In this document: one piece after another, positions 8,396 to 16,421 of the stretch
Layout: every line of letters begins with the position of its first letter
Numbering within the stretch: position 1 is the stretch's first letter
Source of the DNA: Streptomyces sp. AM 4-1-1
Lineage (GTDB): Bacteria; Actinomycetota; Actinomycetes; Streptomycetales; Streptomycetaceae
Direction: 5' to 3'
DNA: 64,000 nt
NCBI RefSeq assembly: GCF_029167625.1
Contig: NZ_CP119145.1
Location: 2,542,001-2,606,000, forward strand
The notes under the pieces: model-generated
Told to the model about the DNA's origin: nothing
The model's database searches: none
What the model saw: the letters and a program-made list of their open reading frames with translations, nothing else
Translations under genes and position numbers: made by a program

Positions 8396-9022
8396 CGCAG
8401 TTACTCCTTACACCCTGAATAATATGGTCCGACAACCGACTTGATCCGACAATCAGAGGGAAGCGTACGGCATCTCCCTGAGTGTGCGCGCACGAAGGAA
8501 TCTCCCGTTCCGACGGGCGTACATACCAGGGAGCGGGGAACACGTCCGCCCCCGTCGACGGGGAAGTCCCCGGCAATCAGGCAAGGCGGTCGGTTCTCGT
8601 GCTTTCGTCCGAGAGTGCCGCTCGTTTCGGCCACAACACGAATGTGACCGAAACGACGACCGCATTGTGGAACGACCCGATTATGGACGGGAACAGGGCT
8701 GTGTGTGGCGTTTCCCGCTTACGGCCTCCCTATCGCGGGGGAGGTCGTTACGAAGGTGTCACGCCGGGAGCTCCCGGCAATTGACCTGGCCATGCGGCCG
8801 GAATGGCAGCCGTCCTGACATGGGCGCACGGGCGCATGGTGTCGGGGATCACGGAACGGGCCGGGGCGAGGCGGCGGGCGGCGGGGAGCACGGAGCGGCG
8901 CCGGGGCGGCAGGCGGCGGGCGGCGGGGACCACGGAACGGGCCGAAGCGGCAGGGGGCGGGGACTACGGAACGGGCCGGGGCGGGGCGGCAGGGGGCGGG
9001 GACGGGCCCGGGGTGGCCGGGC
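8396..9022. other. leader region of the stressosome operon plus tandem repeats
   Basis: 627 bp without a convincing gene. The first 300 bp are less GC-rich than the surroundings and hold the rsbR leader. An 8-bp direct repeat TCCGACAA occurs at 8428-8435 and 8445-8452, 17 bp apart, just upstream of the rsbR ribosome site, a possible operator. The half next to the deacetylase gene carries four degenerate 35-41-bp tandem units (8849-9003). Short open frames here look like chance. Confidence 0.6.
8849..9003. repeat. intergenic tandem repeat, four units of 35-41 bp
   Basis: Each unit starts with the pattern ACGGAACGGGCCGGGGC or a close variant and ends in GGCGGGGA. The units differ by small indels. 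The array directly abuts the 3' end of the deacetylase gene. Confidence 0.7.
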
Positions 9023-9892
9023 TCAGCCCGCGAAGACCGGACCGCGCAGTGCGGCGCGGGCGCGTCGGCAGAGCCGCCAGCCGACGGTGGGCAGCGCGTC
9101 CGGGAACGGCGCGACGGCCGCGCCTACGCCGGACAGCCATGCCTCGATGTCCGCGACCGTGTGACCGCGACGCAGGATCAGCCGGGCGATGCGGTACGGC
9201 TCGTCGTCCGTCGAGCTGAGCGCGTGCCGGACGGCGACCGCGCTCCGGTATCCGGCGGTCCGCGCCGCCCGGCGCACGGCCGGACTGTTGTAGCCGTGCG
9301 GATAGGCGAGATGGACCACCTCATGTCCCAGCACGTCCTCCAACTCCGCTTTGGAGTCGCCGAGTTCACGACGCAGAGCGGCGGCGGGCAGGGTGTCGAG
9401 CTGGGGGTGGGTGACGGTGTGGGCGCCGACCTCGATCCCGTACCGCTCCAGCAGCGGCGCCCGGTCCAGCCGCATCATCGGGGCGGGCGGCAGCAGGCTC
9501 CCCCGGGTCCCGCCCCGGTCGGTGGTGGGCCCCGCGCCGACGTGGGGGGAGCGGACGAGCGCTCCGGTGGTGAGATACGCGGTGCCGGGCATCGACCGCG
9601 CGGCCAGCGCCTCGGCGGTCGGGCCCGGCAGATCCGCGAATCCGTCGTCGAAGGTGAGAACCAAGGGCCGGGCCGGCAGCGGAGCACACCCGCCGGGGCG
9701 GCCGGCCAGCGCGTCGGCGAGGACGCCGACGGGCACGGGGGTCCGCCCGGACGACTCGATCAGATCGAGGTGGGCGGCGAAGTCCCTTGGCCGCACGGTG
9801 AATTCGGCGATCCAGTCGGGCGGATCTTCCATCACCGCGTGATAGAGGAGTACGGGGACGACGACGGCCGCCGCACCCCGCCCGGCGGTCAT
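9023..9892 (-). CDS. NodB-type polysaccharide deacetylase (CE4)
   Basis: 289 residues from the ATG at 9892, chosen because it forms an ATGA overlap with the glycosyltransferase stop. CE4 motifs are present: 'VLTFDDGFAD' (catalytic and metal-binding aspartates), 'VGAHTVTHPQLD' (metal-binding histidines) and 'HLAYPHGYNSPAVRRA' (motif 3). 'VPVLLYHAV' near the N-terminus is typical of PgaB/IcaB-like exopolysaccharide deacetylases. No signal peptide is evident, so export or cytoplasmic action is unclear. Coupling to a GT2 transferase and proximity to a CelD-like acetyltransferase point to synthesis or modification of an N-acetylated surface polymer or glycolipid. Confidence 0.88.
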   Translation of the reverse strand: MTAGRGAAAVVVPVLLYHAVMEDPPDWIAEFTVRPRDFAAHLDLIESSGRTPVPVGVLADALAGRPGGCAPLPARPLVLTFDDGFADLPGPTAEALAARSMPGTAYLTTGALVRSPHVGAGPTTDRGGTRGSLLPPAPMMRLDRAPLLERYGIEVGAHTVTHPQLDTLPAAALRRELGDSKAELEDVLGHEVVHLAYPHGYNSPAVRRAARTAGYRSAVAVRHALSSTDDEPYRIARLILRRGHTVADIEAWLSGVGAAVAPFPDALPTVGWRLCRRARAALRGPVFAG

Positions 9893-11625
9893 CGTGACTC
9901 CCACGGCAACGGGAGGGAGCGGACCCGGTGGCGGGCGCGCACGTATCCGATCGGGCCGTACAGCATGCCCCGGCGTTCCAGCCGGGAGAGGTGCCGGGGC
10001 CAGGGGTGGCTCCGGGCGTCGTGCGCGCCGAGGGCTCCTCCACCGCCGAACCCCGTGCGTTCTCCGGGCAGCAGACGGCCCGGCAGGTCCCCCGGCGCCA
10101 CGGTGCGGGACGCGGTCATCGCGCGGGCGTGGGCGAGTCCGCGCGGCAGCCGGGCGAGGAGAGCGGGCAGCAGCGCGGGGTGGCGGACGAGGAGCGCGGT
10201 GAGACAGGCGGTGAGCCCGGCCCCGTACCCGTACGCCTGGTCGCGCAGGTCCTGCCAGCGCTCACGGTGGTGATGCCAGACCAACGCGTCCGGCGTGTAC
10301 CGGAGTTGGTGACCGGCGGCGAGAACACGCACAAAGGCGTAGAGGTCGTCGCCGCCCCTGGCGGGGGTCCCGGTCCCGGTCGCCGGGTCGAAGCCGCCGA
10401 CGGCCCGCAGCGGTCCGGCGCGGAACGCCATGTTGGCGCCGGAGCCGAACCGTCCCGCGGTGAACGGGAACAGCGGTTCGTCGGCGGGCGGACGCGCCGG
10501 GTCGTACTGGCGGGCGGCGAAGCCCTTCGCGAAGCCGCCGTGGCTCTCCAGGAGTATCTGCGCGGGCGTGGTCAGCCGGGCGGGGAGGATCAGCCCGGTG
10601 ACGCAGCCGATGCGCGGGTCGGCCGCGAACGGTGTGGTGAGGGCGGTCAGCCAGTGCGGATCGGCGATCACGTCGTCGTCCGTGAAGGCGAGAATCCCGG
10701 CCGCCGCGACGGCGACGCCCCGGTTGTGGGCGGCGGCCAGTCCGGGCACGGGCTCGGTGACATGGCGGACGCCCCTCGCGGCGTACTCGGCGGCGACGAG
10801 GTCGCGGGTGGCGGTGGTGGCCGGGGCGTTGTCGACGACGACGACCTCGAAGTCCGGGTGATCCTGGGCGAGGAGCGAGTCGAGGGCGCGGGCGAGCTGT
10901 CCGGGGCGTTCGCGGGTGGCGACGACGACCGTGGTGAGGGGCGGCTCGACGAACCGCTCACCGTCGGGGTCCCGGCCCGGCCCTGGACCCTGCTGCCGGA
11001 GTTCCGGGTCCTGGGCTTGTGGGTCCTGGGCTTGTGGGTTCCGGCCTTGCGGGTCCCAGGCGTACGGGTACCGGCCTTGCGGGTCCTGGGCTTGCGGGTA
11101 CCGGCCTTGCGGGTCCCAGGCGTACGGGTACCGGCCTTGCGGGTACCGGCCTTGCGGGTACCGGCCTTGCGGGTCCTGGGCTTGTGGGTACCCGCCTTGC
11201 GGGTCCCAGGCGTACGGGTCCCAGGCTTGCGGGTACCGGCCATGCGGGTCCCAGGCGTACGGGTCCTGGGCTTGCGGGTCCCAGACGTGCGAGTTCCGGC
11301 CTTCCGGGCCCCAGGCTTGCGGGTCCGGTCCGCCTGGGAGGGTGATGCGGTCGGCCGCCTGGGCGGCGAGCGCGGCGGCCGGGTCGTCGCCCGCGCGGAC
11401 GCGGCCGAGCAGCGTGCCGACCGGGCGGCCCCGGAACCGTACGAGCGCGAAGACCTGCCGGTCCCGTCCGTCGTTCCGGCCGGGCAGCGGCGGCGGGCCG
11501 CCGGGCACGGGCCGCAGCTCCCACCCGTGGGGCCCGTCCAGCTCCAGCTCGGCCACGGCGATGTCATGGATGCGCGGCAAGCGCGGCTCCCGGTGCGGCG
11601 GTCGCTCCCGCTGTCCGTACGGCAT
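9889..11625 (-). CDS. GT2-family glycosyltransferase with an internal pentapeptide-repeat linker
   Basis: 578 residues. The N-terminal ~95 residues form a small domain ('IHDIAVAELELDGPHGWELR'); the catalytic GT-A domain starts near residue 228 ('PLTTVVVATRERP', 'ALDSLLAQDHPDFEVVVVDN') with the metal-binding acidic motif 'FTDDDVIADP' and 'GSGANMAFR'; the tail is mostly helical and basic. Between them residues 104-208 are 21 consecutive five-residue units of types 'AWDPQ', 'GRYPQ' and 'AQDPQ', encoded by 15-bp DNA repeats. This linker is not part of the GT2 fold and looks like an in-frame expansion. The gene is coupled to the deacetylase. Acceptor and sugar donor are unknown. Confidence 0.88.
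   Translation of the reverse strand: MPYGQRERPPHREPRLPRIHDIAVAELELDGPHGWELRPVPGGPPPLPGRNDGRDRQVFALVRFRGRPVGTLLGRVRAGDDPAAALAAQAADRITLPGGPDPQAWGPEGRNSHVWDPQAQDPYAWDPHGRYPQAWDPYAWDPQGGYPQAQDPQGRYPQGRYPQGRYPYAWDPQGRYPQAQDPQGRYPYAWDPQGRNPQAQDPQAQDPELRQQGPGPGRDPDGERFVEPPLTTVVVATRERPGQLARALDSLLAQDHPDFEVVVVDNAPATTATRDLVAAEYAARGVRHVTEPVPGLAAAHNRGVAVAAAGILAFTDDDVIADPHWLTALTTPFAADPRIGCVTGLILPARLTTPAQILLESHGGFAKGFAARQYDPARPPADEPLFPFTAGRFGSGANMAFRAGPLRAVGGFDPATGTGTPARGGDDLYAFVRVLAAGHQLRYTPDALVWHHHRERWQDLRDQAYGYGAGLTACLTALLVRHPALLPALLARLPRGLAHARAMTASRTVAPGDLPGRLLPGERTGFGGGGALGAHDARSHPWPRHLSRLERRGMLYGPIGYVRARHRVRSLPLPWESR
11002..11316 (-). repeat. coding minisatellite, 21 units of 15 bp
   Basis: On the plus strand the units appear as variants of CCTTGCGGGTACCGG and CCAGGCGTACGGGTC. 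They encode pentapeptides whose fourth residue is nearly always Pro and whose last is usually Gln. Several adjacent units are identical, as expected from recent slippage or unequal exchange. The unit is a multiple of three, so length changes keep the frame. Confidence 0.95.
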
Positions 11626-11892
11626 GTGCGTCCCGTCCCGTCTCCCGGTCGCGGCGTCGCACCCGCCCGCCGCCGGCCCGTGTCCCGTACCGCGTGGCCC
11701 TGTCGGTCGTACCCTGCGGCCCGGCCATGTCGGTCATGGCCCGTGGCGCTGTCGGTCATGGCCCGTGGCGCTGTCGGTCGTGGCCCTGTCGGTCGCGCTC
11801 CGTGGCTCGACCGGTCGTCCGTCGTGCGCTATTGGTCGCGCTCCGTGGCCCGTGCCCGTGGCCCATGGCCCGACCGGCCCTGCCTCGTGGCG
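11626..11892. other. repeat-rich spacer between glycosyltransferase and acetyltransferase genes
   Basis: 267 bp with no gene. It contains two tandem copies of a 22-bp unit (CATGGCCCGTGGCGCTGTCGGT type, about 11734-11777) followed by degenerate 15-22-bp relatives ending in TGTCGGTC. It separates two genes of the same orientation, so the downstream pair needs read-through or its own promoter; none is obvious. Confidence 0.6.
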
Positions 11893-13269
11893 CTACCGGT
11901 GGCCGTGGCCCGTGGCCCTGTCGGTCGAGTCGGTCGTGTCACCCGCCCCCGTCCGCCCGTTGGGCTGCTCCGGCCCGTTCGGACGCTCCGGCCCGTTCGG
12001 ACGTTCCTGGCTGTCCAGGCGCTCCTGCCCGGTCCGTGTCGCGGCGCGCAGCCGCCCGGCGCGTTCCAGGTTCCGCCGCGCGAGACCCGCGAGCCGGGGC
12101 CTGTCCCGTACGAAGGTGTGGGCCCGGCGCGACGGCTCGCGGCCGATCCACCGGAGCGCCGCGCCCGCGCCGGGGCGCGTCGACGCGCCCTCGTACACCG
12201 TCAGCTCGCCCGTCCTCAGCGCATCCTTGTACTCGGCCGCGCCGCGCCCCAGGTCGAGCAGTCCGATGCCGTCACGGGCCGCCGCCTCCGCCATCCGCAG
12301 ATGGAGGATCAGCCCCGGCGAGTGCGTGGCGAACTCCGGGTCGTACGCCGGGAACCAGCAGGACAGCACGGTCCGCGAGCGCAGTCCGAAGTGCGCGGCG
12401 ACGGGCCGGTCCCCCGCGTACAGCACCGACAGCAGTCCGGCGCAGCCGGGCGCACGGGTGTGCGACAGGAACGTGACGAGGTCGCTGATCCAGCCCTTCG
12501 CGAACCGGTCGCGGCGGCCGGTCCTGCGGTACTGGTCGGATTTCCAGCCCATGAGCGTACGCAGCATCGCCGGATCGCGTTCGTCGAGGACGAACCGCAC
12601 CTCGCCGACCCGGCGGCCGAGCCTGCGCTCCTTGGCGAGGGTGGTCCGCAGGAAGGTGGGCGAGCGGACGCGCAGACCCGCTTCGTACGCCTGGTAGCCG
12701 TCGCCGATCTCGATGACGTACGAGGGGTACGGATGGGCGGCGCCCGGGTCGAAGAGTTCCTGGCCCGCTTCGAGGTTGTCGTACTCCCAGGCGGAGAGCC
12801 CGCAGGCGCGGAGCACGGCCCGTTCGTCGAGGACCAGGCCGGGGCGGAGTACGGGGCCCTGGACATCGGACACCCCGAAGCCGATGGCGGTGCCGTGGCC
12901 GAGCGGTCGCCTCTCGAAGGGCAGGAACCCCGCGATGTCCCCGGCGATGTCCCCACCCGTGTGCGTCGCGGTGTGACCGGAGGTGTGCGTCGCGGTGTGG
13001 CCGGCGTTGTGCGTCGCGATGTGATGGGCGGTGTGCGTCGCGGTGTGACCGGGGCGGTCGCCGGTCTCGCCTTCGTCGCCCTCTCCGCTCTCTTCCCCGA
13101 TCACGGCCACCTGGGCGCGCGGGCGGACCCTGCCGACGGCCAGGGTGAATTCCGGTTCCATGAACGGGCTGGCCGGTGCGCCGGACTTCGCCCGCAGCTC
13201 CCGCCAGGCCGCGATCTCCCGCGAGCCCAGCTCCCCGGGCCTGACCACGCGTACGCGCCGACCGCTCAA
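11893..13269 (-). CDS. CelD/BcsL-like GNAT acetyltransferase with His-rich repeat insertion
   Basis: 458 residues. The fold resembles the double-GNAT 'cellulose biosynthesis protein CelD' family: N-terminal 'SPFMEPEFTLAVGRVRPRAQVAVI', middle 'GFLPFERRPLG' and 'DVQGPVLRPG', C-terminal 'LSVLYAGDRPVAAHFGLRS', 'YDPEFATHSPGLILHLRMAEAA' and 'LLDLGRGAAEYKDAL'. The loop after 'AVIGEESG' is expanded by a Gly/Asp/Glu run and a His/Thr-rich octapeptide repeat (residues ~72-104), and the tail has 'RPNGPE' repeats. Family members acetylate or otherwise acylate surface polysaccharides or lipids. The start lies 63 bp from hutI, whose stop is upstream on the same strand. Confidence 0.8.
   Translation of the reverse strand: MSGRRVRVVRPGELGSREIAAWRELRAKSGAPASPFMEPEFTLAVGRVRPRAQVAVIGEESGEGDEGETGDRPGHTATHTAHHIATHNAGHTATHTSGHTATHTGGDIAGDIAGFLPFERRPLGHGTAIGFGVSDVQGPVLRPGLVLDERAVLRACGLSAWEYDNLEAGQELFDPGAAHPYPSYVIEIGDGYQAYEAGLRVRSPTFLRTTLAKERRLGRRVGEVRFVLDERDPAMLRTLMGWKSDQYRRTGRRDRFAKGWISDLVTFLSHTRAPGCAGLLSVLYAGDRPVAAHFGLRSRTVLSCWFPAYDPEFATHSPGLILHLRMAEAAARDGIGLLDLGRGAAEYKDALRTGELTVYEGASTRPGAGAALRWIGREPSRRAHTFVRDRPRLAGLARRNLERAGRLRAATRTGQERLDSQERPNGPERPNGPEQPNGRTGAGDTTDSTDRATGHGHR
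12959..13054 (-). repeat. coding minisatellite, four units of 24 bp
   Basis: Four uninterrupted 24-bp units beginning GTGTGCGTCGCGGTGTG on the plus strand (the third starts TTGTGCGTCGCGATGTG). Each encodes an octapeptide of the type 'GHTATHT' plus one variable residue, giving a histidine-rich loop that could bind metal. The unit length preserves the frame. Confidence 0.92.
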
Positions 13270-13332
13270 CTGGACCCCCCGGTCTACGGCCTGTCCCCTG
13301 GGTCACGCTGCCCGAAACGGTACTGGGGACGG

Positions 13333-14547
13333 TCACCGAGCGGTAGACGGCCGCCCTGTCCGGTGAGCGTCCACGACCCGCTCGCCGCGCTGCCAGACCC
13401 CCGCGACCAGGGGCACTCCGGGCCGGTAGGCGAGGTGGACGTGGCTCGGGGCGTCGAGCAGGAGCAGGTCGGCGCGGGCGCCGGGGGCGATGCGGCCGAC
13501 GTCGGTGCGGCGCAGTGCGGCGGCGCCGCCCGCGGTGGCGGACCAGACGGCCTCGTCGGGGGTCATCCCCATGTCGCGTACGGCGAGGGCGACGCAGAAC
13601 GGCATGGAGGAGGTGAACGACGAGCCGGGGTTGCAGTCCGTGGAGAGGGCGACGGTGGCGCCCGCGTCGAGGATGCGGCGGGCGTCGGGCCAGGCCGCGC
13701 GGGTGGAGAACTCCGCGCCCGGCAGCAGGGTGGCGACGGTACGGCCCTGGGCCAGGGCGTCGATGTCGGCGTCGGTGAGATGGGTGCAGTGGTCGGCGGA
13801 CGCGGCGTCGAGTTCGACCGCGAGCTGGACGCCGGGGCCGTGACCGAGCTGGTTGGCGTGGACGCGCGGGTGCAGGCCCCTGGCGCGGCCCGCGGTGAGG
13901 ACGGCGCGGGCCTGGTCGCCGTCGAAGGCGCCCCTTTCGCAGAACACGTCGATCCAGCGGGCGTGCGGGGCGCAGGCGTCGAGCATGGGGCCGGTGACGA
14001 GGTCGACGTACCCCGCCGGGTCGTCGGCGAACTCGTCGGGCACGACATGGGCGCCGAGGTAGGTGACCTCGTCGGTGTGGCGGGCGGCGACGCGCAGGGC
14101 GCGGGACTCGTCGTCGACGGTGAGGCCGTAGCCGGACTTGGTCTCGAAGGTGGTGGTGCCCTGGTGGAGCGCTTCGTCGAGATAGCGGGCGACGTTGGCG
14201 GAGAGTTCGTCGTCGGTGGCGGCGCGGGTGGCGGCGACGGTGGTCCGGATGCCGCCGGCGGAGTAGGGGCGGCCGGACATCCGTGCGTTGAACTCCTGGG
14301 TGCGGTCGCCCGCGAAGAGCAGGTGCGAGTGGGAGTCGACGAAGCCGGGGAGAACCGCGCGGCCACCGGCGTCGACGGCGTTGTCAGTGGCGGGTGCTTT
14401 GCTTGATTCACCGGTCCAGACGACCCGGTCGCCTTCGATGACGACGGCCGCGTCCCGGATCAGGCCGAGGAAGGTTCCGTCACTCAGGGGGGCGAGCGGA
14501 TCGTTGGTGACCAGACTGGCGATGTTGGTGATGGCGGTCGTCGTCAT
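13333..14547 (-). CDS. hutI: imidazolonepropionase
   Basis: 404 residues, the usual length. It hydrolyses 4-imidazolone-5-propanoate to N-formimino-L-glutamate, the third step of histidine breakdown. Amidohydrolase metal-site motifs: '[17 protein letters not shown]', 'ETKSGYGLT', 'GAHVVPDEF', '[10 protein letters not shown]', 'STDCNPGSS'. It starts with an ATG about 220 bp after the hutF stop and is the last hut gene; the spacer contains GC-rich repeats, so read-through from hutF is likely but not certain. Confidence 0.95.
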   Translation of the reverse strand: MTTTAITNIASLVTNDPLAPLSDGTFLGLIRDAAVVIEGDRVVWTGESSKAPATDNAVDAGGRAVLPGFVDSHSHLLFAGDRTQEFNARMSGRPYSAGGIRTTVAATRAATDDELSANVARYLDEALHQGTTTFETKSGYGLTVDDESRALRVAARHTDEVTYLGAHVVPDEFADDPAGYVDLVTGPMLDACAPHARWIDVFCERGAFDGDQARAVLTAGRARGLHPRVHANQLGHGPGVQLAVELDAASADHCTHLTDADIDALAQGRTVATLLPGAEFSTRAAWPDARRILDAGATVALSTDCNPGSSFTSSMPFCVALAVRDMGMTPDEAVWSATAGGAAALRRTDVGRIAPGARADLLLLDAPSHVHLAYRPGVPLVAGVWQRGERVVDAHRTGRPSTAR

Positions 14548-14768
14548 CTCGGGGTTCTTCTCCTCGCATCACTTCGGCCGCGACGGCGGTTCCTGCCGTG
14601 GCGGCGGTTTCGGCTGCGGCGATGGTGCCTGCTGCTGCGGCGGCGGTTCCGACTGTGGCGGTGGTACCTGCTGCGGCGGCGGTTTCGGCTGTGACCGTGG
14701 GGCCCGCCGTGACGGTGGTACGAGGCGGGTCGGGGACACGGGGCAGGTCGGGGGCGGCGTGGGGCGGG
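14548..14768. other. spacer between hutF and hutI with degenerate tandem repeats
   Basis: 221 bp. From about 14595 to 14700 there are two and a half copies of a ~37-38-bp unit built around GGCGGCGGTTTCGGCTG and GGTACCTGCTGC. I see no gene, terminator or promoter of confidence. Confidence 0.55.
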
Positions 14769-16421
14769 TCAGCGGTGCAGGGCGGCGACGGCCGAGGCGA
14801 GCGCTGCCGGGACGTCCTCGATCAGCGTGTGCCGGCCGTCCCGTACGAGGTGACGACCCGCCACGACCGTGTGCCGCACATCAGCGGCGGAGGCGGCGAA
14901 TACGGCTGTCTCGGCGCCCAGTCGGGGCGCCGGTCCCGCTGTCCTGACGGTGTCCAGGGCGATGGTCGTGAAGTCGGCGGACGCGCCCGGTTCGAGGACG
15001 CCCGCGTCGGGGCGGCCGAGTGCGGCGTGACCGTCCGCGGAGGCGGCCCGCAGCAGGGCGCCCGCGGTCCAGTGGCCACGGATGTGGGTGCGCAGCCGTT
15101 CGTCGAGTTCCATCGCGCGGGCCTCTTCGAAGAGGTCGATCACGGCGTGGCTGTCGCTGCCGAGCGACAGGGGCGAACCCGCGCCCTGGAGGGCGGCGGC
15201 CGGGCCGATGCCGTCGGCGAGGTCGCGTTCGGTGGTGGGGCACATGCAGGTGCCGGTCCCGGAGGAGCCGAGCAGTTCGATGTCCTCGTCGGTGAGGTGG
15301 GTGTTGTGGATGCCGGTGGTGCGCGGGCCGAGCACTCCGTGGTCGGCGAGCAGCCGCGTCGGGGTGCGGCCGTGGGCGGCCTGACAGGCGTCGTTCTCCG
15401 CGGTCTGCTCGGAGAGGTGGACGTGGAGCGGGGCACGCCGTTCCTCGGCCCAGGCGGCGACGGTCCCGAGCTGTGCGGCGGGGACGGCGCGTACGGAGTG
15501 GACGGCCGCGCCGATCAGGGCGTGGTCACTGTCCTTGAGGAGGGAGGCGCGTTCGGCCCAGGCGTCGGCGGTGGTGTCGGAGAAGCGCAGTTGGGAGGGG
15601 TTGGGCGGTTGGCCGAACCCGGCGGCGAGGTAGGCGGTGTCCAGGAGGGTGATCCGGATGCCGGCCTCGGCGGCGGCGGCGATCAGGGCCTCGCCCATCG
15701 CGTTCGGGTTGTCGTAGGGGGCGCCGCCCGGTGCGTGGTGCAGATAGTGGAACTCGCCCACGGCGGTGATCCCGGCCAGCGCCATCTCGGCGTACACGGC
15801 ACGGGCCAGGTCGTAATAGGTGTCGGGGGTGAGGCGGGACGCGGCCTGGTACATGGTCTCGCGCCACGTCCAGAAGGTGCCGGAGCCGACCTGGACGGTG
15901 GCGCGCAGGGCGCGGTGGAAGGCGTGCGAGTGGGTGTTGGCGAGGCCGGGGAGGGTGAGGCCGCGCAGCACGGTGGCACCCCGCGGCGGGGTGCCGACGC
16001 CGACGCGGACTGCGGAGATCCGCCCTTCGGTCACGTCCAGGAGGACACCCGGCTCGACATGGGCGCCGAGCCAGGCGTGGGACGCCCAGTACGACACATC
16101 GGCGGGCCGCGGCGGCTCGGACCGGGGGCCGGGGCCGGGGCCGGGGCGGAGGTGCGGGCCGCCATCGGCTCCGGGCACCGGCCCGGGTCCGGGCTTGGTG
16201 ACGCGACGGCCGGACGTGGGCCCGGAGTTGACGCGGGGCCCGGACGTGAGCCGAGTCCGACGACCGGGGTCGGACGTGGACCGGGTTCCGCAGCCGGGGT
16301 CGGACGTGCGGCCGGTCCCGGATGTGGAGGCGGACCCGGGCTCGGGCACGGGGGCGTGTCCGTACCCGTCCTCGGGTCGTGGACCAGGGGCGCTGTTCGG
16401 CGGCTCCGTCTTCAGCGGCAC
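14769..16421 (-). CDS. hutF: formimidoylglutamate deiminase
   Basis: Amidohydrolase that converts N-formimino-L-glutamate to N-formyl-L-glutamate and ammonia. Key motifs: 'LPGLANTHSHAFHRAL', 'VGEFHYLHH', 'PLHVHLSEQ', 'IHNTHLTDEDI', 'SLGSDSHAVID'. The family core begins at 'SYWASHAWLGAHVEPGV' (residue ~110), so the first ~108 residues are an unusual Pro/Gly/Ser/Thr-rich extension with repeats such as 'TSDPG'. The ATG at 16421 overlaps the upstream gene by 10 bp; a GTG at 16097 would give a normal-length protein of about 442 residues. The call of HutF rather than another deaminase rests on operon context plus motifs. Confidence 0.9.
   Translation of the reverse strand: MPLKTEPPNSAPGPRPEDGYGHAPVPEPGSASTSGTGRTSDPGCGTRSTSDPGRRTRLTSGPRVNSGPTSGRRVTKPGPGPVPGADGGPHLRPGPGPGPRSEPPRPADVSYWASHAWLGAHVEPGVLLDVTEGRISAVRVGVGTPPRGATVLRGLTLPGLANTHSHAFHRALRATVQVGSGTFWTWRETMYQAASRLTPDTYYDLARAVYAEMALAGITAVGEFHYLHHAPGGAPYDNPNAMGEALIAAAAEAGIRITLLDTAYLAAGFGQPPNPSQLRFSDTTADAWAERASLLKDSDHALIGAAVHSVRAVPAAQLGTVAAWAEERRAPLHVHLSEQTAENDACQAAHGRTPTRLLADHGVLGPRTTGIHNTHLTDEDIELLGSSGTGTCMCPTTERDLADGIGPAAALQGAGSPLSLGSDSHAVIDLFEEARAMELDERLRTHIRGHWTAGALLRAASADGHAALGRPDAGVLEPGASADFTTIALDTVRTAGPAPRLGAETAVFAASAADVRHTVVAGRHLVRDGRHTLIEDVPAALASAVAALHR

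Noticed and set aside
11002-11316. Regular repeats that could be taken for a CRISPR array
   Set aside because: Units are 15 bp with no spacers, lie inside a coding frame, and no cas genes are present.
9928-14406. Open frame of nearly 1500 codons on the plus strand opposite the deacetylase, glycosyltransferase, acetyltransferase and hutI genes
   Set aside because: It is antisense to four well-supported genes, has no domain pattern, and is kept open by high GC and frame-preserving repeats.
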